Part shown: positions 1 to 12,218 of the stretch, piece after piece
How the letters are laid out: each line of letters begins with the position of its first letter
Numbering within the stretch: the first letter of the stretch is position 1
DNA from: Zea mays
Lineage: Eukaryota > Streptophyta > Magnoliopsida > Poales > Poaceae
Assembly (NCBI RefSeq): GCF_902167145.1
Contig: NC_050101.1
Coordinates: forward strand, 114,047,789-114,111,788
Direction of reading: 5' to 3'
DNA length: 64,000 nt
Position numbers and translations under genes: made by a program
The notes under the pieces: generated by a model
What the model was told of the DNA's origin: nothing
Database searches by the model: none
Seen by the model: only the letters and a program-made list of their open reading frames with translations

Positions 1-2613
1 TAATATCTCTTTCTACGTATATATGGACTCACTGCTACTTATTGTTGGGTTCTTTCTCTTTTGTTAAAGCAGCATCACTGTCACTACTTAAAGGCACTAT
101 TGTGCTTGCAAGAAGGCAAAATGGAGGACATGCACCATATGAATAAGAAGTATCTAATGGGGGAGAAAACAGAGGAGGAGCATCATATGGATATCCATAT
201 GGGTACAAAGGAGGGTTTGGATTGGAGAATGGTGGTGGAGGAGGAGCATTAGTGCAGGAGGAGGACTATCAGTGGTAAGATCATCATTTAAAGGAGAAGG
301 AGCATCCATATGAGATCGATAGGGATACAAAGGAGCATGAGTGGGTATGGAAACAAAGGTTATGGTGTGTGGGAACAAGGACAAATAGAAGTATCCTCCC
401 GATGATGATGCACAAGAGAAAGGTCATCGAAGAAGACCTACCCCACATTGGTTGGGGTATTAGGATGTTGTAGATATTGGCCATTGGTCAAGTCCATAAG
501 GTTTAAAAGTTCAGACTCCAGCTAGGATATATATATAAAGAGTGGGAGACTATAATATAAAGAAAGGCGAGTGTTTTGGAAAGTGATGGGTGTGAATAAA
601 CCTGAACATCCCATCTTTTTATATGCTAGATTCCAAGTTTTTTAAAGAAGTTGAGTTTTTCTAGATTTTTTAGACTTTAAATGGTATAAAATATGGACTA
701 GTCAAAACATGCCACATCCCTAAAGGTGGTCGGTACCAACAAATTCAAATTGGTATAGGTCGACAACTTAAATAAAAGACATTAGGTCTAACCGATATGT
801 CAGTACTTGTAGTATCATATGACGCTAGAATAAGCAATTAGAGGGGGCGAATGATTGTGGAAGGCTAAAAATAACTATACCACTTCCTCTTAATCACAAG
901 ACCAAAATAATCTACTTTTATAAATCTAGACAGATTTTTGATATGTTAGTAAAAACATTGCTAGCCAAAATCGGTAACTTAGATCTATTTCAAAGTTTAA
1001 TGATTAAACTAGATACAATTATGAAACAAACCCAATTATAATTATGTTGATCACACTTTTGGGTTTAAAGTTAGCTACAAAACAAGATTGCTACTCTAGA
1101 GAGTAACGGAAATAAATCTAGATCTAATTCATAATTAAACAATAATAAAAAAGATTAATATTTCAAACTTTGTTGATAAGTAAATAAATGGCTTAGTAAT
1201 GATCTAGATGAATCAAAATGATAGGAACAATTGAAATCAAAGGTTCGACATTAGAGTCTTTTCCCACTCTGACTAGACTCTTGAACCATCGCATGGGCCT
1301 CATCTGGCCTGCTGCCCTCTTGGTATACCCACGACCGCCCGTTGAGCCTATGCCCCTCTTTGGCCTTCCGTGTCGCTCTACCGACCAGGCTAGCTACCGC
1401 GTGGGCCAAGTTCCTCCCTAAACCTACTTTTGTATATCAGTTCCTCCCTAATCATTGTACCAAAAACTAGTTCTGTCACCAATGATGACCATGTTTCACC
1501 TCGATCATCACCTGCACATCACCAACACACGCAACCATGTACGAGCACAAGTTCACGACTTGACTCAAGGTGAATCCATGCAACACCATTCCGCCAAGTA
1601 TGTTACAACAATATCAAAAACATATTAACACACATACATAGTTAAGCACCAATCAAGACCATGCACTATGTCCAAAAGTATATAAATCACTTTGCAATGA
1701 CAATCAAATTATCGCAATGTTCCAATAGCAATTAACACAATACTTTCGTCACACACGATTTCACAGTATCGATCCAATTATCCATGGGACTGATCAATAG
1801 TGTCGATCATTATCAATCGAACCAAGGTCCAACACACTTGATATTGACTCGATCGATTGACGTCGATCGACCGACCAAACCGACCAACGTTAAAATGACT
1901 GCAATAGGTATGAATGGTTGGATGGGCCGCATTATCCGACGCCACCTCACTCATTTTTGTTTATGCTTATAAGCGGATTATATCTAGAAATAAGCGATAA
2001 TCCCAACCAAACACTTTGATTATTTCTCGATGTTTCGTGAGAAGCGGTGCCTTCTTCCATTCCTCTCTTCTCGCTCTTGCCCGACCCATGAACCCTCTCC
2101 ATCGCCATTCATGTGCCCTCTCCATCGCTCTCCCTTGGTCCTCCTCGCACCCTCTCCATTGCTCCCCCCGCGTAGTCCTCATCCTCCTCCTCACGATGGA
2201 GGCCACCTTGTTGATCTCCCAGCAGCGGAGGCCAACGACGAAGAGCTCCCGATGGCGCTCTTGCTGCAGGCGCCAAAGTTGTGTGTAGGACTTGAACGCT
2301 TTCTGGTTGTCGTGGTCTCGATTGCCATAGAGTGGGAGGTCCCTGCACGTGCAAACTAGCGGTTTGTTGCCTTCGCTAGTGTCTTAAACTCTCGGTATGC
2401 GTTGACCATCGTTGGCGATGAGGTGGGGGGACGAGAACATGGACAAGAGTACGACGAGCAGTCGAGTAGCACGAGTATGGGATGAGTTGTTGTAATAATA
2501 AAATTTTGCAATTTGGGGGGACATGTAAGAAGTGTGTGTATCTATGTCTACATTCGTTCATATCTACGAGTTTCTATCTCCTTCGCGGGTCTATATGTGC
2601 ATCCCCATGTGTG
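1..2613. other. Intergenic DNA, nothing firmly identified
   Basis: This is AT-rich sequence with short unconvincing reading frames. A purine-rich stretch near 100-330 repeats CATATGGATATCCATATGG-like units. Around 2030-2360 there is a GC-richer block with an open frame of 109 codons whose product is only proline/leucine-rich low complexity, so I do not call a gene. The right edge (2609-2613, GTGTG) is the left target-site copy of retrotransposon A. Confidence 0.5.
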
Positions 2614-3862
2614 TGAGAGCACCTAGAGGGGGGTGAATAGGTGATCCTGTAAATACTTGAAACTTAATCCACAAAACTTGATTAGGAGTTAGCACAATTA
2701 AGCCAAGTGGCTAGAGAGGAGAGCTTGCACAACATGATAACCACAAAGAGATCAACACAGAGATGGCATAGTGGTTTATCCCGTGGTTCGGCCAAGTTCA
2801 ACACTTGCCTACTCCACGTTGTGGCGTCCCAACGGACGAGGGTTGCAATCAACCCCTTTCAAGTGGTCCAAAGACCCACTTGAATACCACGGTGTTTTGC
2901 TTTCACTTTACTATATCCCAATTGCGAGGAATCCCCACAACTTGGAGCCTCTCGCCCTTACACTTTGATGTTCACAAAGAAGCACGGAGTAAGGAAGGGA
3001 TGAGCAACGCACACAAGACACAAAATCAGAGTACCAACACATACACAAGTCACAACAAGAGCTCACAACACAACCCGACGAGTTCACAACTCAAATGGAG
3101 CTCTAGTTGCTATCACAAAGAATCAAATGCGCGGAATCGAAGTCTTGGTGCTTAGGAATGCTTAGAGAATGCTTGGTGGTTCCTCCATGCGCCTAGGGGT
3201 CCCTTTTATAGCCCCAAGGCAGCTAGGAGCCGTTGAGAGCATTCCAAGAAGGCAATTCTTGCCTTCTGTCGCCTGGCGCACCGGACAATCCGGTGCACCA
3301 CCGGACACTGTCCGGTGCGGATCTCTTTCCTTATTTGGCGAAGCCGACCGTTGCAGATTCCTAGCCGTTGGCACACCGGACACTGTCCGGTGCACACCGG
3401 ACAGTCTGGTGCCCCCTTCTGACCGTTGGCTCTGCCACGCGTCGCGCGTGGATTCCGCGGCCGACCGTTGGCCCGGCTGACTGTTTGCTCACCGGACAGT
3501 CCGGTGCACCACCGGACGGTCCGGTGATTTATAGCCGTACGCCGTTAATTGCTTCCGAGAGCAGTCAGTTGACAGTCGCCGACCTGGCGCACCGGACACT
3601 GTCCGGTGCACCACCGGACACTGTCCGGTGCACCCAGACCGAGCTGTCTTTGGCTGAACAAAGCCATCTCTTTTCCAACTTGATTTCTCCTGTTTCCAGC
3701 ACTTAGACACAATACATTAGTCTAAAAAACAATGTACTAAGTCTTAGAAACATACCTTTTTACTTGATTTGCACTTTCTCCATTACTTTGCATAAGTCCA
3801 CTTGTGTTGACACTCAATCACCAAAATACTTAGAAATGGCCCAAGGGCACATTTCCCTTTCA
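2614..3862 (-). repeat. 3' LTR of element A
   Basis: 1249 bp, TG..CA ends. It matches 10020-11135 plus 31674-31741 closely. It has about six CACCGGACA(CT)GTCCGGTGC-type palindromes at 3270-3640. It is about 65 bp longer than its partner (about 1184 bp), and the visible difference is in the number of these palindromic units. Confidence 0.92.
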
Positions 3863-3876
3863 ATCTCCCCCTTTTT
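3863..3876 (-). other. Polypurine tract of element A
   Basis: On the minus strand this reads AAAAAGGGGGAGAT immediately before the TGAAAGGG start of the 3' LTR, the expected position for plus-strand DNA priming. Element B has the identical tract. Confidence 0.85.
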
Positions 3877-4382
3877 GGTGATTTATGCCAACACAATGAA
3901 AAGCAACTAAAGGAAGTGTAACATCAATACAAATGAGAACTCAAAATTGTTTTGATTCAAATTTGGCATATATGGATCATTCTTTGCCACCACTTGGTTT
4001 GTTTTTGCAAATCAAACTCAATTTCCTATCTCTAAGTCAAACACACTTGTTGAAACATAAAGAGAGATATTTCATCGGAGTAATAAGAGTACAAAGATGA
4101 ACTTGGAATTAGTTACTCTTTCATCGGAGTGCAGTGGAAGTCTTGCATGGTCCAAGTCCACCTTTTCCCTTTCAAACCTCTTTTGAGACTAAATTAAGCA
4201 AACTCAAGCACACAGTTAGTCTCAAAGGGTCAAGTTGTAGCACATCTCCCCCTAAATATGTGCATCACTTGCAAATGGACTTGTGAGGTCCGGGGAGTGC
4301 TTGTACAACTTGAGCACCATAAATAAACAACAAAATGCATTAAGGAACATGATCAAGGCATAAAACACATGTATGCTATAAA

Positions 4383-7300
4383 TCAATCCAGGTTCCGCGA
4401 ATCTAAGACATTTAGCTCACTACGCAGCTTGCAAAAGGTCGACTCATCTAGAGGCTTGGTAAAGATATCGACTAGCTGGTTCTCGGTGCTAACATGAAAC
4501 ACTTCGATATCTCCCTTTTGCTGGTGGTCTCTCAAAAAGTGATGTCGGATGTCAATGTGCTTTGTGCGGCTGTGTTCAACAGGATTATCCGCCATGCGGA
4601 TAGCACTCTCATTATCACATAGGAGTGGGACTTTGCTCAGATTGTAGCCAAAGTCCCTAAGGGTTTGCCTCATCCAAAGTAGTTGCGCGCAACACTGTCC
4701 TGCGGCAACATACTCGGCCTCAGCGGTGGATAGGGCAACGGAAGTTTGTTTCTTAGAACTCCATGACACCAGGGACCTTCCTAAGAATTGGCACGTCCCT
4801 GATGTACTCTTCCTATCGACCTTACATCCAGCATAGTCGGAGTTTGAATATCCAATTAAGTCAAAGGTAGACCCGTTTGGATACCAGATTCCGAAGCAAG
4901 GCGTAGCAACTAAATATCTAAGAATTCGCTTCACGACCACTAAGTGACACTCCCTTGGATCGGATTGAAATCTACCACACATGCATACACTAAGCATGAT
5001 ATCTGGTCTACTAGCACATAAATAAAGTAAAGATCCTATCATAGACCGGTATGCCTTTTGATCAACGGACTTACCTCCTTTGTTGAGGTCGGTGTGTCCG
5101 TCGGTTCCCATTGGAGTCTTTGCGGGCTTGGCGTCCTTCATCCCAAACCGCTTGATCAAGTCTTGCGTGTACTTCGTTTGGGAAATGAAGGTCCCATCCT
5201 TGAGTTGTTTCACTTGGAACCCAAGGAAGTAGTTTAACTCGCCCATCATTGACATCTCAAACTTTTGAGTCATCACCCTGCTAAACTCTTCACAAGACTT
5301 TTGGTTAGTAGAACCAAATATTATGTCATCAACATAAATTTGGCACACAAAAAGGTCACCATCACAAGTCTTAGTAAATAGAGTTGGATCGGCTTTCCCA
5401 ACCTTAAAAGCATTAGCAATTAAAAAGTCTCTAAGGCATTTATACCATGCTCTTGGGGCTTGCTTAAGTCCATAGAGCGCCTTAGAGAGCTTACACACGT
5501 GGTCGGGGTACCGTTCATCCTCGAAGCCAGGGGGTTGCTCTACGTACACCTCCTCCTTGATTGGCCCGTTGAGGAAAGCGCTCTTCACATCCATTTGGAA
5601 CAACCTGAAAGAATGGTGAGTAGCATAGGCTAACAATATGTGAATTGACTCTAGCCTAGCCACAGGAGCAAAAGTCTCCTCAAAGTCCAAACCTGCGACT
5701 TGGGCATAACCTTTTGCCACAAGTTGTGCCTTGTTCCTTGTCACCACCCCGTGCTCGTCTTGTTTGTTGCGGAACACCCACTTGGTTCCCACAACATTTT
5801 GCTTGGGACGAGGTACCAGTGTCCAAACTTCATTTCTCTTGAAGTTGTTGAGCTCCTCTTGCATGGCCAACACCCAGTCTGGATCTAGCAAGGCATCTTC
5901 TACCCTGAAAGGCTCAATAGAAGAGACAAAGGAGTAATGCTCACAAAAATTAACTAATCTAGAACGAGTAGTTACTCCCTTGCTTATGTCACCCAATATT
6001 TGGTCGACGGGATGATTCCTTTGAATCGTCGCTTGAACTTGGGTTGGAGGTGCCGGCTGTTCTTCTTCCTCCATTACATGATCATCTTGTGCTCCCCCTT
6101 GATCACACGCCTCTTCTTGATGAACATGTTCATCATCTTGAGTTGGGGGATGCACCATTGTTGAGGAAGAAGGTTGATCTTGCTCCTTTTGTTCCAGTGG
6201 CCTCACATCTCCAATCGCCATGGTGCGCATTGCGGCCGTTGGAACGTCTTCTTCATCTACATCATCAAGATCAACAACTTGCTCTCTTGGAGAGCCATTA
6301 GTCTCATCAAATACAACGTCGCTAGAGACTTCAACCAAACCCGATGATTTGTTGAAGACCCTATACGCCTTTGTATTTGAGTCGTAACCTAACAAAAACC
6401 CTTCTACGGCTTTGGGAGCAAACTTAGAATTCCTACCTTTCTTCACTAGAATGTAACATTTGCTCCCAAATTCATGAAAGTAAGACACATTGAGTTTGTT
6501 ACCGGTTAGAAGCTCATATGAAGTCTTCTTGAGGAGGCGATAAAGGTAGACCCGGTTTATGGCGTGGCAAGTCGTGCTTACGGCTTCCGTCCAAAACCGT
6601 TCGGGCGTCTTGAATTCACCAAGCATCGTCCTCGCCATGTCTAGTAGCGTCCTGTTCTTCCTCTCTACTACACCAGTTTGTTGTGGTGTGTAGGGAACGG
6701 AGAACTCGTGCTTGATTCCTTCCTCCTCAAGGTACTCCTCCACTTGAAGGTTCTTGAACTCGGACCCGTTGTCGCTCCTTATCTTCTTCACCTTGAGCTC
6801 AAACTCATTTTGAGCTCTCCTTAGGAAGCGCTTGAGGGTCCCTTGGGTTTCAGATTTATCCTGCAAAAAGAATACCCAAGTGAAGCGGGAAAATCATCAA
6901 CTATAACAAGACCATACTTACTTCCTCCTATACTTAGATAGGTGATGGGTCCGAAGAGGTCCATATGAAGTAACTCCAGGGGTCTTGATGTTGTCATCAC
7001 ATTTTTGGCATGATGAGAGCTTCCCACCTGTTTACCTGCTTGGCAAGCTGCACAAGGTCTATTTTTTCAAAAGTTACATTAGTTAGACCTATCACGTGTT
7101 CTCCCTTTAGAAGCTTGTGAAGGTTCTTCATTCCCACATGTGCCAAACGGCGATGCCACAGCCAGCCCATGCTAGTCTTAGCAATTAAGCATGCATCTAG
7201 ACTGGCCTCCTCTTTTGCAAAATTAACTAAATAAAGTTTGCCGTCTAGTACACCCTTAAAAGCTAATGAACCATCACTTCTTCTAAAGACAGACACATCT

Positions 7301-7587
7301 ACATTTGTGAATAAACAGTTATATCCCATATTACAAAGTTGACTCACAGACAACAAGTTATATCCAAGCGACTCAACTAAGAACACATTAGAAATAGAGT
7401 GCTCGGATGAAATAGCAATTTTTCCTAACCCTTTCACCTTGCCTTGGTTCCTATCACCGAATATGATTGAATCTTGGGGATCCTTGTTCTTGACGTAGGA
7501 AGAGAACATCCTCTTTTCCCCCATCATGTGGTTTGTGCATCCACTGTCAATAATCCAGCTTGAGCCCTCGGATGCATAAACCTGCAA
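4383..7587 (-). pseudogene. pol: Pol of element A (protease, integrase, RT, RNase H), frameshifted
   Basis: Minus-strand copia Pol in at least three pieces: about 7587-6997, 7027-6821 and 6866-4383. The protease motif DSGCTNHM lies near 7545, followed by the integrase zinc-binding region, the integrase core, then reverse transcriptase with [11 protein letters not shown] near 5330 and RNase H with the [11 protein letters not shown] region near 4720. The longest piece keeps 827 codons open, covering the end of integrase, RT and RNase H. Frame changes near 7000 and 6860 break the integrase, so the protein cannot be made in full. Domain order PR-IN-RT-RH is diagnostic of Ty1/copia. Confidence 0.92.
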
Positions 7588-7594
7588 TGCAAAT

Positions 7595-9969
7595 TTAGGC
7601 TTGGGTCTTAGGTACCCAACTCATGTTGGGTCCTACAAGGTTAGTTACAATAGTCTTAGGGACCCAAACGGAAGTCTTGTCTCCCTTACATTTGCCCCCT
7701 AATTTCCTAGCAATTACTTTCTTACCCTTTCTACAAATAGCAAAGGAAGCATTGCAAGCATAATAAATTGTAGAAGGTTCATTCATTACTTTCCTAGGAG
7801 CATGAACAATATTTCTTCTAGGCATAGCATTTTTCCTAGCCAAATTTCTATGATGCATAGAAGAACTAGAGGCAAACATTGCATTTGAATCAAAAACATC
7901 ATAACTTCTATAAACATTTCTAGAATGTCTCCTATCATGATACATGAAGGCATGGTTCTTTTGAGCACTTCTAGCCATAGGGGCCTTCTCTTTATCCTTG
8001 GTGGAGATGGAAGCCTTATGGCTTGTTAAGTTCTTGACTTCCCTCTTGAAGCCAAGACCATCCTTAATTGAGGGGTGTCTACCAATCGTGTAGGCATCCC
8101 TTGCAAATTTTAGCTTGTCAAATTCACTCTTGCTAGTCTTAAGTTGGGCATTAAGACTAGCCACTTCATTATTTAATTTAGAAATGCAAACTAGGTGTTC
8201 ACTACAAGAATCAACATTAAAATCTTTGCACCTATTGTAAATCATAACATGTTCTACACAAGAGTTAGATTTATTTGCTACTTCTAGTTTAGCATTTAAA
8301 TCATCATTAACACCTTTTAAAGTAGAAATGGTTTCATGACAAGTAGATAGTTCACAAGAAAGCATTTCATTCCTTTTAACTTCTAGACCAAGAGAATTTT
8401 GTGCACTAACAAATTTATCATGCTCTTCATATAAAAGGTCCTCTTGTTTTTCTAGTAATCTATTCTTATCATTCAAAGCATCAATCAATTCATTAATCTT
8501 ATCAATCTTAGTTCTATCTAACCCTTGAATAAGCATGAATAGTCTATTTCATCATCATCACTAGACTCATCCTCGCTTGAAGAAGCATAAGTAGTATTGT
8601 TTCGAGTACATACCTTCTTCTCCTTTGCCATGAGGCATGTGTGATGCTCGTTGGGGAAGAGGGATGACTTGTTGAAGGCGGTGGCGGCGAGTCCTTCGTT
8701 GTCGGAGTCGGACGAGGAGCAATCCGAATCCCACTCCTTTCCAAGATGTGCCTCGCCCTTCGCCTTCTTGTAGTTCTTCTTCTTTTCCCACTTTCCACTC
8801 TTCTTTTCCTGGTCACTATCATTATCAGGACAATTAGCGATAAAATGACCAATCTTACCACATTTGAAGCAGGAGCGCTTCCCCTTCGTCTTGTTCTTGT
8901 TGGGGTGCTCCTTGCGACCCTTTAGCGCCGTCTTGAACCGCTTGATGATAAGGGCCATTTCTTCCTCATTAAGCCCGGCCGCCTCAACTTGCGCCACCTT
9001 GCTAGGTAGTGCCTCCTTGCTCCTTGTCGCTTTGAGAGCAACAGTTTGAGGCTCGTGGATTGGGCCATTCAATGCATCATCCATGTATCTCGCCTCCTTG
9101 ATCATCATCCGCCCGCTTACAAATTTCCCAAGGATTTCTTCGGGCGACATCTTGGTGTACTTAGGATTTTCACGAATATTGTTTAGCAGATGTGGATCAA
9201 GTACAGTAAAGGACCTTAGCATTAGGCGGACGACGTCGTGGTCCATCCATCGCGTGCTTCCATAGCTCCTTATCTTGTTGACGAGGGTCTTGAGCCTATT
9301 GTACGTTTGGGTTGGCTCCTCTCCCCTTATCATCGCGAATCTCCCAAGTTCACCCTCCACCAACTCCATCTTGGTGAGCATGGTGACATCATTCCCCTCA
9401 TGTGAGATCTTGAGAGTGTCCCAAATCTTCTTGGCATTATCCAGGCCGCTCACCTTATGGTATTCATCCCTGCACAAAGATGCTAGAAGAACAGTAGTAG
9501 CTTGTGTATTTTTGTGAATTTGCTCATTGATAAACATGGGACTATCACTACTATCAAATTGCATTCCACTCTCTACTATCTCCCATATGCTTGGATGGAG
9601 AGAGAACAAGTGACTACGCATTTTGTGACTCCAAAATCTGTAGTCCTCTCCATCAAACTGAGGAGGTTTACCAAGTGGAATGGAGAGTAAATGAGCATTG
9701 GTACTTTGAGGAATACGAGAGTAATCAAAAGAGAAGTTAGAATTAACCGTCTTCTTTTTCTTGTAGTCGTTGTCGTCATCCTTTTAGGAGGAGGAAGATT
9801 CGTCGCTGTCGTAGTAGACTATCTCCTTGATGCGCCTTGTTTTCTTCTTCCTCCCGTTTTTTCTTTTGTGGCCTGAGCCTGAGTCAGTAGGCTTGTCATC
9901 CTTTGGATCATTGACGAAGGACTCCTTCTCCTTATCATTGACCACCATCCTCTTGCCCTTAGGATCCAT
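7595..9969 (-). pseudogene. gag: Gag of element A, nonsense and frameshift mutated
   Basis: Starts at the ATG 9969-9967, just downstream of the primer-binding site. The frame stops at TAA 9786-9784 after a lysine- and serine-rich N terminus. It resumes to 8518 with the copia Gag core (the IWEIVESG and TRWMDHDVVR regions) and a CCHC knuckle (CFKCGKIGHFIANC, near 8850). After a one-base shift around 8520-8535 it continues as a coiled, Lys/Glu-rich tail to TAA 7597-7595. Compared with the uninterrupted 895-codon Gag of element B the layout is the same, but at least one nonsense and one frameshift mutation inactivate it. Confidence 0.88.
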
Positions 9970-10005
9970 CTCTTCGGGTGATTAGTCCCTTTCTTGAAGA
10001 GAACG

Positions 10006-10017
10006 GCTCTGATACCA
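10006..10017 (-). other. Primer-binding site of element A
   Basis: Minus strand TGGTATCAGAGC, complementary to the 3' end of initiator-methionine tRNA as in most plant copia elements, two bases from the 5' LTR edge at 10020. It fixes element polarity. Confidence 0.88.
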
Positions 10018-10019
10018 AT

Positions 10020-11135
10020 TGAGAGCACCTAGAGGGGGGTGAATAGGTGATCCTGTAAAAACTTGAAACTTAATCCACAAAACTTGATTAGGAGTTAGCA
10101 CAATTAAGCCAAGTGGCTAGAGAGGAGAGCTTGCACAACACGATAACCACAAAGAGATCAACACAGAGATGACACAATGGTTTATCCCGTGGTTCGGCCA
10201 AGTCCAACACTTGCCTACTCCACGTTGTGGCGTCCCAACGGACGAGGGTTGCAATCAACCCCTTTCAAGCGGTCCAAAGACCCACTTGAATACCACGGTG
10301 TTTTGCTTTCACTTTACTATATCCCACTTGCGAGGAATCTCCACAACTTGGAGCCTCTCGCCCTTACACTTTGATGTTCACAAAGAAGCACGAAGTAAGG
10401 GAGGGATGAGCAACACACACAAGACACAAAATCAGAGTACCAACACGCACACAAGTCACAACAAGATCTCACAACACAACCCGACGAGTTCACAACTCAA
10501 ATGGAGCTCTAGTTGCTATCACAAAGAATGAAATGCGCGGAATCGAAGTCTTGGTGCTTAGGAATGCTTAGAGAATGCTTGGTGGTTCCTCCATGCGCCT
10601 AGGGGTCCCTTTTATAGCCCCAAGGCAGCTAGGAGCCGTTGAGAGCATTCCAAGAAGGCAATTCTTGCCTTCTGTCGCCTGGCGCACCGGACAGTCCGGT
10701 GCGGATCTCTTTCCTTATTTGGCGAAGCCGACCGTTGCAGATTCCTAGCCGTTGGCGCACCGGACAGTCCGGTGCCCCCTTCTGACCGTTGGCTCTGCCA
10801 CGCGTCGCGCGCGGATTCCGCGGCCGACCGTTGGCCCGGCTGACTGTTTGCTCACCGGACAGTCCGGTGCACCACCAGACAGTCCGGTGATTTATAGCTG
10901 TACGCCGTTAATTGCTTCCGAGAGTAGCCAGTTGACAGTCGCCGGCCTGGCGCACCGGACACTGTCCGGTGCACCCAGACCGAGCTGTCTTTGGCTGAAC
11001 AAAGTCATCTCTTTTCCAACTTGATTTCTCCTGTTTCCAGCACTTAGACACAATACATTAGTCTCAAAAACAATGTACTAAGTCTTAGAAACATACCTTT
11101 TTACTTGATTTGCACTTTCTCCATTACTTTGCATA
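10020..11135 (-). repeat. 5' LTR of element A (main part)
   Basis: Near-identical to 2614-3730 of the 3' LTR. It stops at the ATA that is duplicated by the CACTA insertion; the remaining 68 bp are at 31674-31741. It has fewer CACCGGAC palindromes than the 3' LTR. Confidence 0.92.
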
Positions 11136-11700
11136 CACTACCGGAATCAATCGCTTCGCCGAGTGCCTGAAGCACTCGGCGAAGCCTTAAAAACACTCGG
11201 CAAAGGCTTTGCCGAGTGTAACACTCGGCAAAGAAGGCTCGGCAAACAGTGCATCGGCAAAGACTTCTTTGTCGAGTACTTTTTCTCGGGCACTCGGCAA
11301 AGATGTTTGCCGAGTGCCAGGGAGCACTCGGCAAAGAAAAGCAACCGTTACGGCGCTGGGTGACGGAGACGGCGGCTTTGCCGAGTGTCAACGGTAACAC
11401 TCGGCAACGAAGATATCTCTGCCGAGTGTCTTCCTGGCAGCACTCGGCAAAGCCGCCTTCTTTGCCGAGTGCCAGTTGGGACACTCGGCAAAGAGCCCGC
11501 CAGAGAGGGTCCCCATGTCAGGCTCTTTGCCGAGTGTTCTGTGCGGCACTCGGCAAAGCCGACCTCTTTGCCGAGTGCCAGTGACATAACACTCGGCAAA
11601 GAACCTAAGCCGGTGCCCAGGTCTGTGCTCTTTGCCGAGTGTTATGACCCTGACACTCGGCAAAGAGCCTCTTTGCCGAGTGTAACACTCGGCAAAGTGA
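11136..11700. repeat. Left CACTA subterminal repeat array
   Basis: More than a dozen TTTGCCGAGTG units in both orientations, often as inverted pairs separated by 5-25 bp, next to the terminal CACTACCGG. Known role in this superfamily: binding sites for the element-encoded TNPA-type protein during excision. This is the 3' end relative to the genes. Confidence 0.88.
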
Positions 11701-12218
11701 CCAGTATATACCTTTTTTATTTGTTTTTTGTATTCCATCCACACAAACAGAAGATATCACATATATATCACATATATACATCACAGATATCATCACAGAC
11801 ATAAATAGCCAACACAAACATAAAACTGTCACCACAAACATAAATATCCATCACAAACATAAGTGTTCAACACAAGTATCAAACACAAACATAAGTCTCA
11901 AACGTCGCAAGGTCTCACATAAGTATCAAACACAGACATAAGTATTATACATAAGTTCTGAAGTCTAAAACAATGAAAACACAACACTCATGGAGGTGGG
12001 CGGTTTGACCGGGGCTGCGTTGGGCTGAACCCTTCCGGAGGGTTGTTGGATGCCGCTCCAGATTGGCCCTACACAGAGAAGAGATTGCATGTGTTATACC
12101 AGATGCATTACAAACATCTAACTACAATTTTGATACTCACAGGAGTGTGGAAGAGAGCAGGGTCAACTGGAGGGAACAATGGAGGTGGTGGAGCGATGCC
12201 CTGTGCGGCGCCAAGGCT

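Noticed and set aside
2030..2359. 109-residue Pro/Leu-rich ORF
   Set aside because: Low-complexity translation in GC-rich DNA with overlapping frames on the other strand; no domain or splice context.
11101..11804. Overlapping ORFs with repeated LGKE/FAECPR-like words
   Set aside because: Produced by translating the TTTGCCGAGTG subterminal repeats in all frames.
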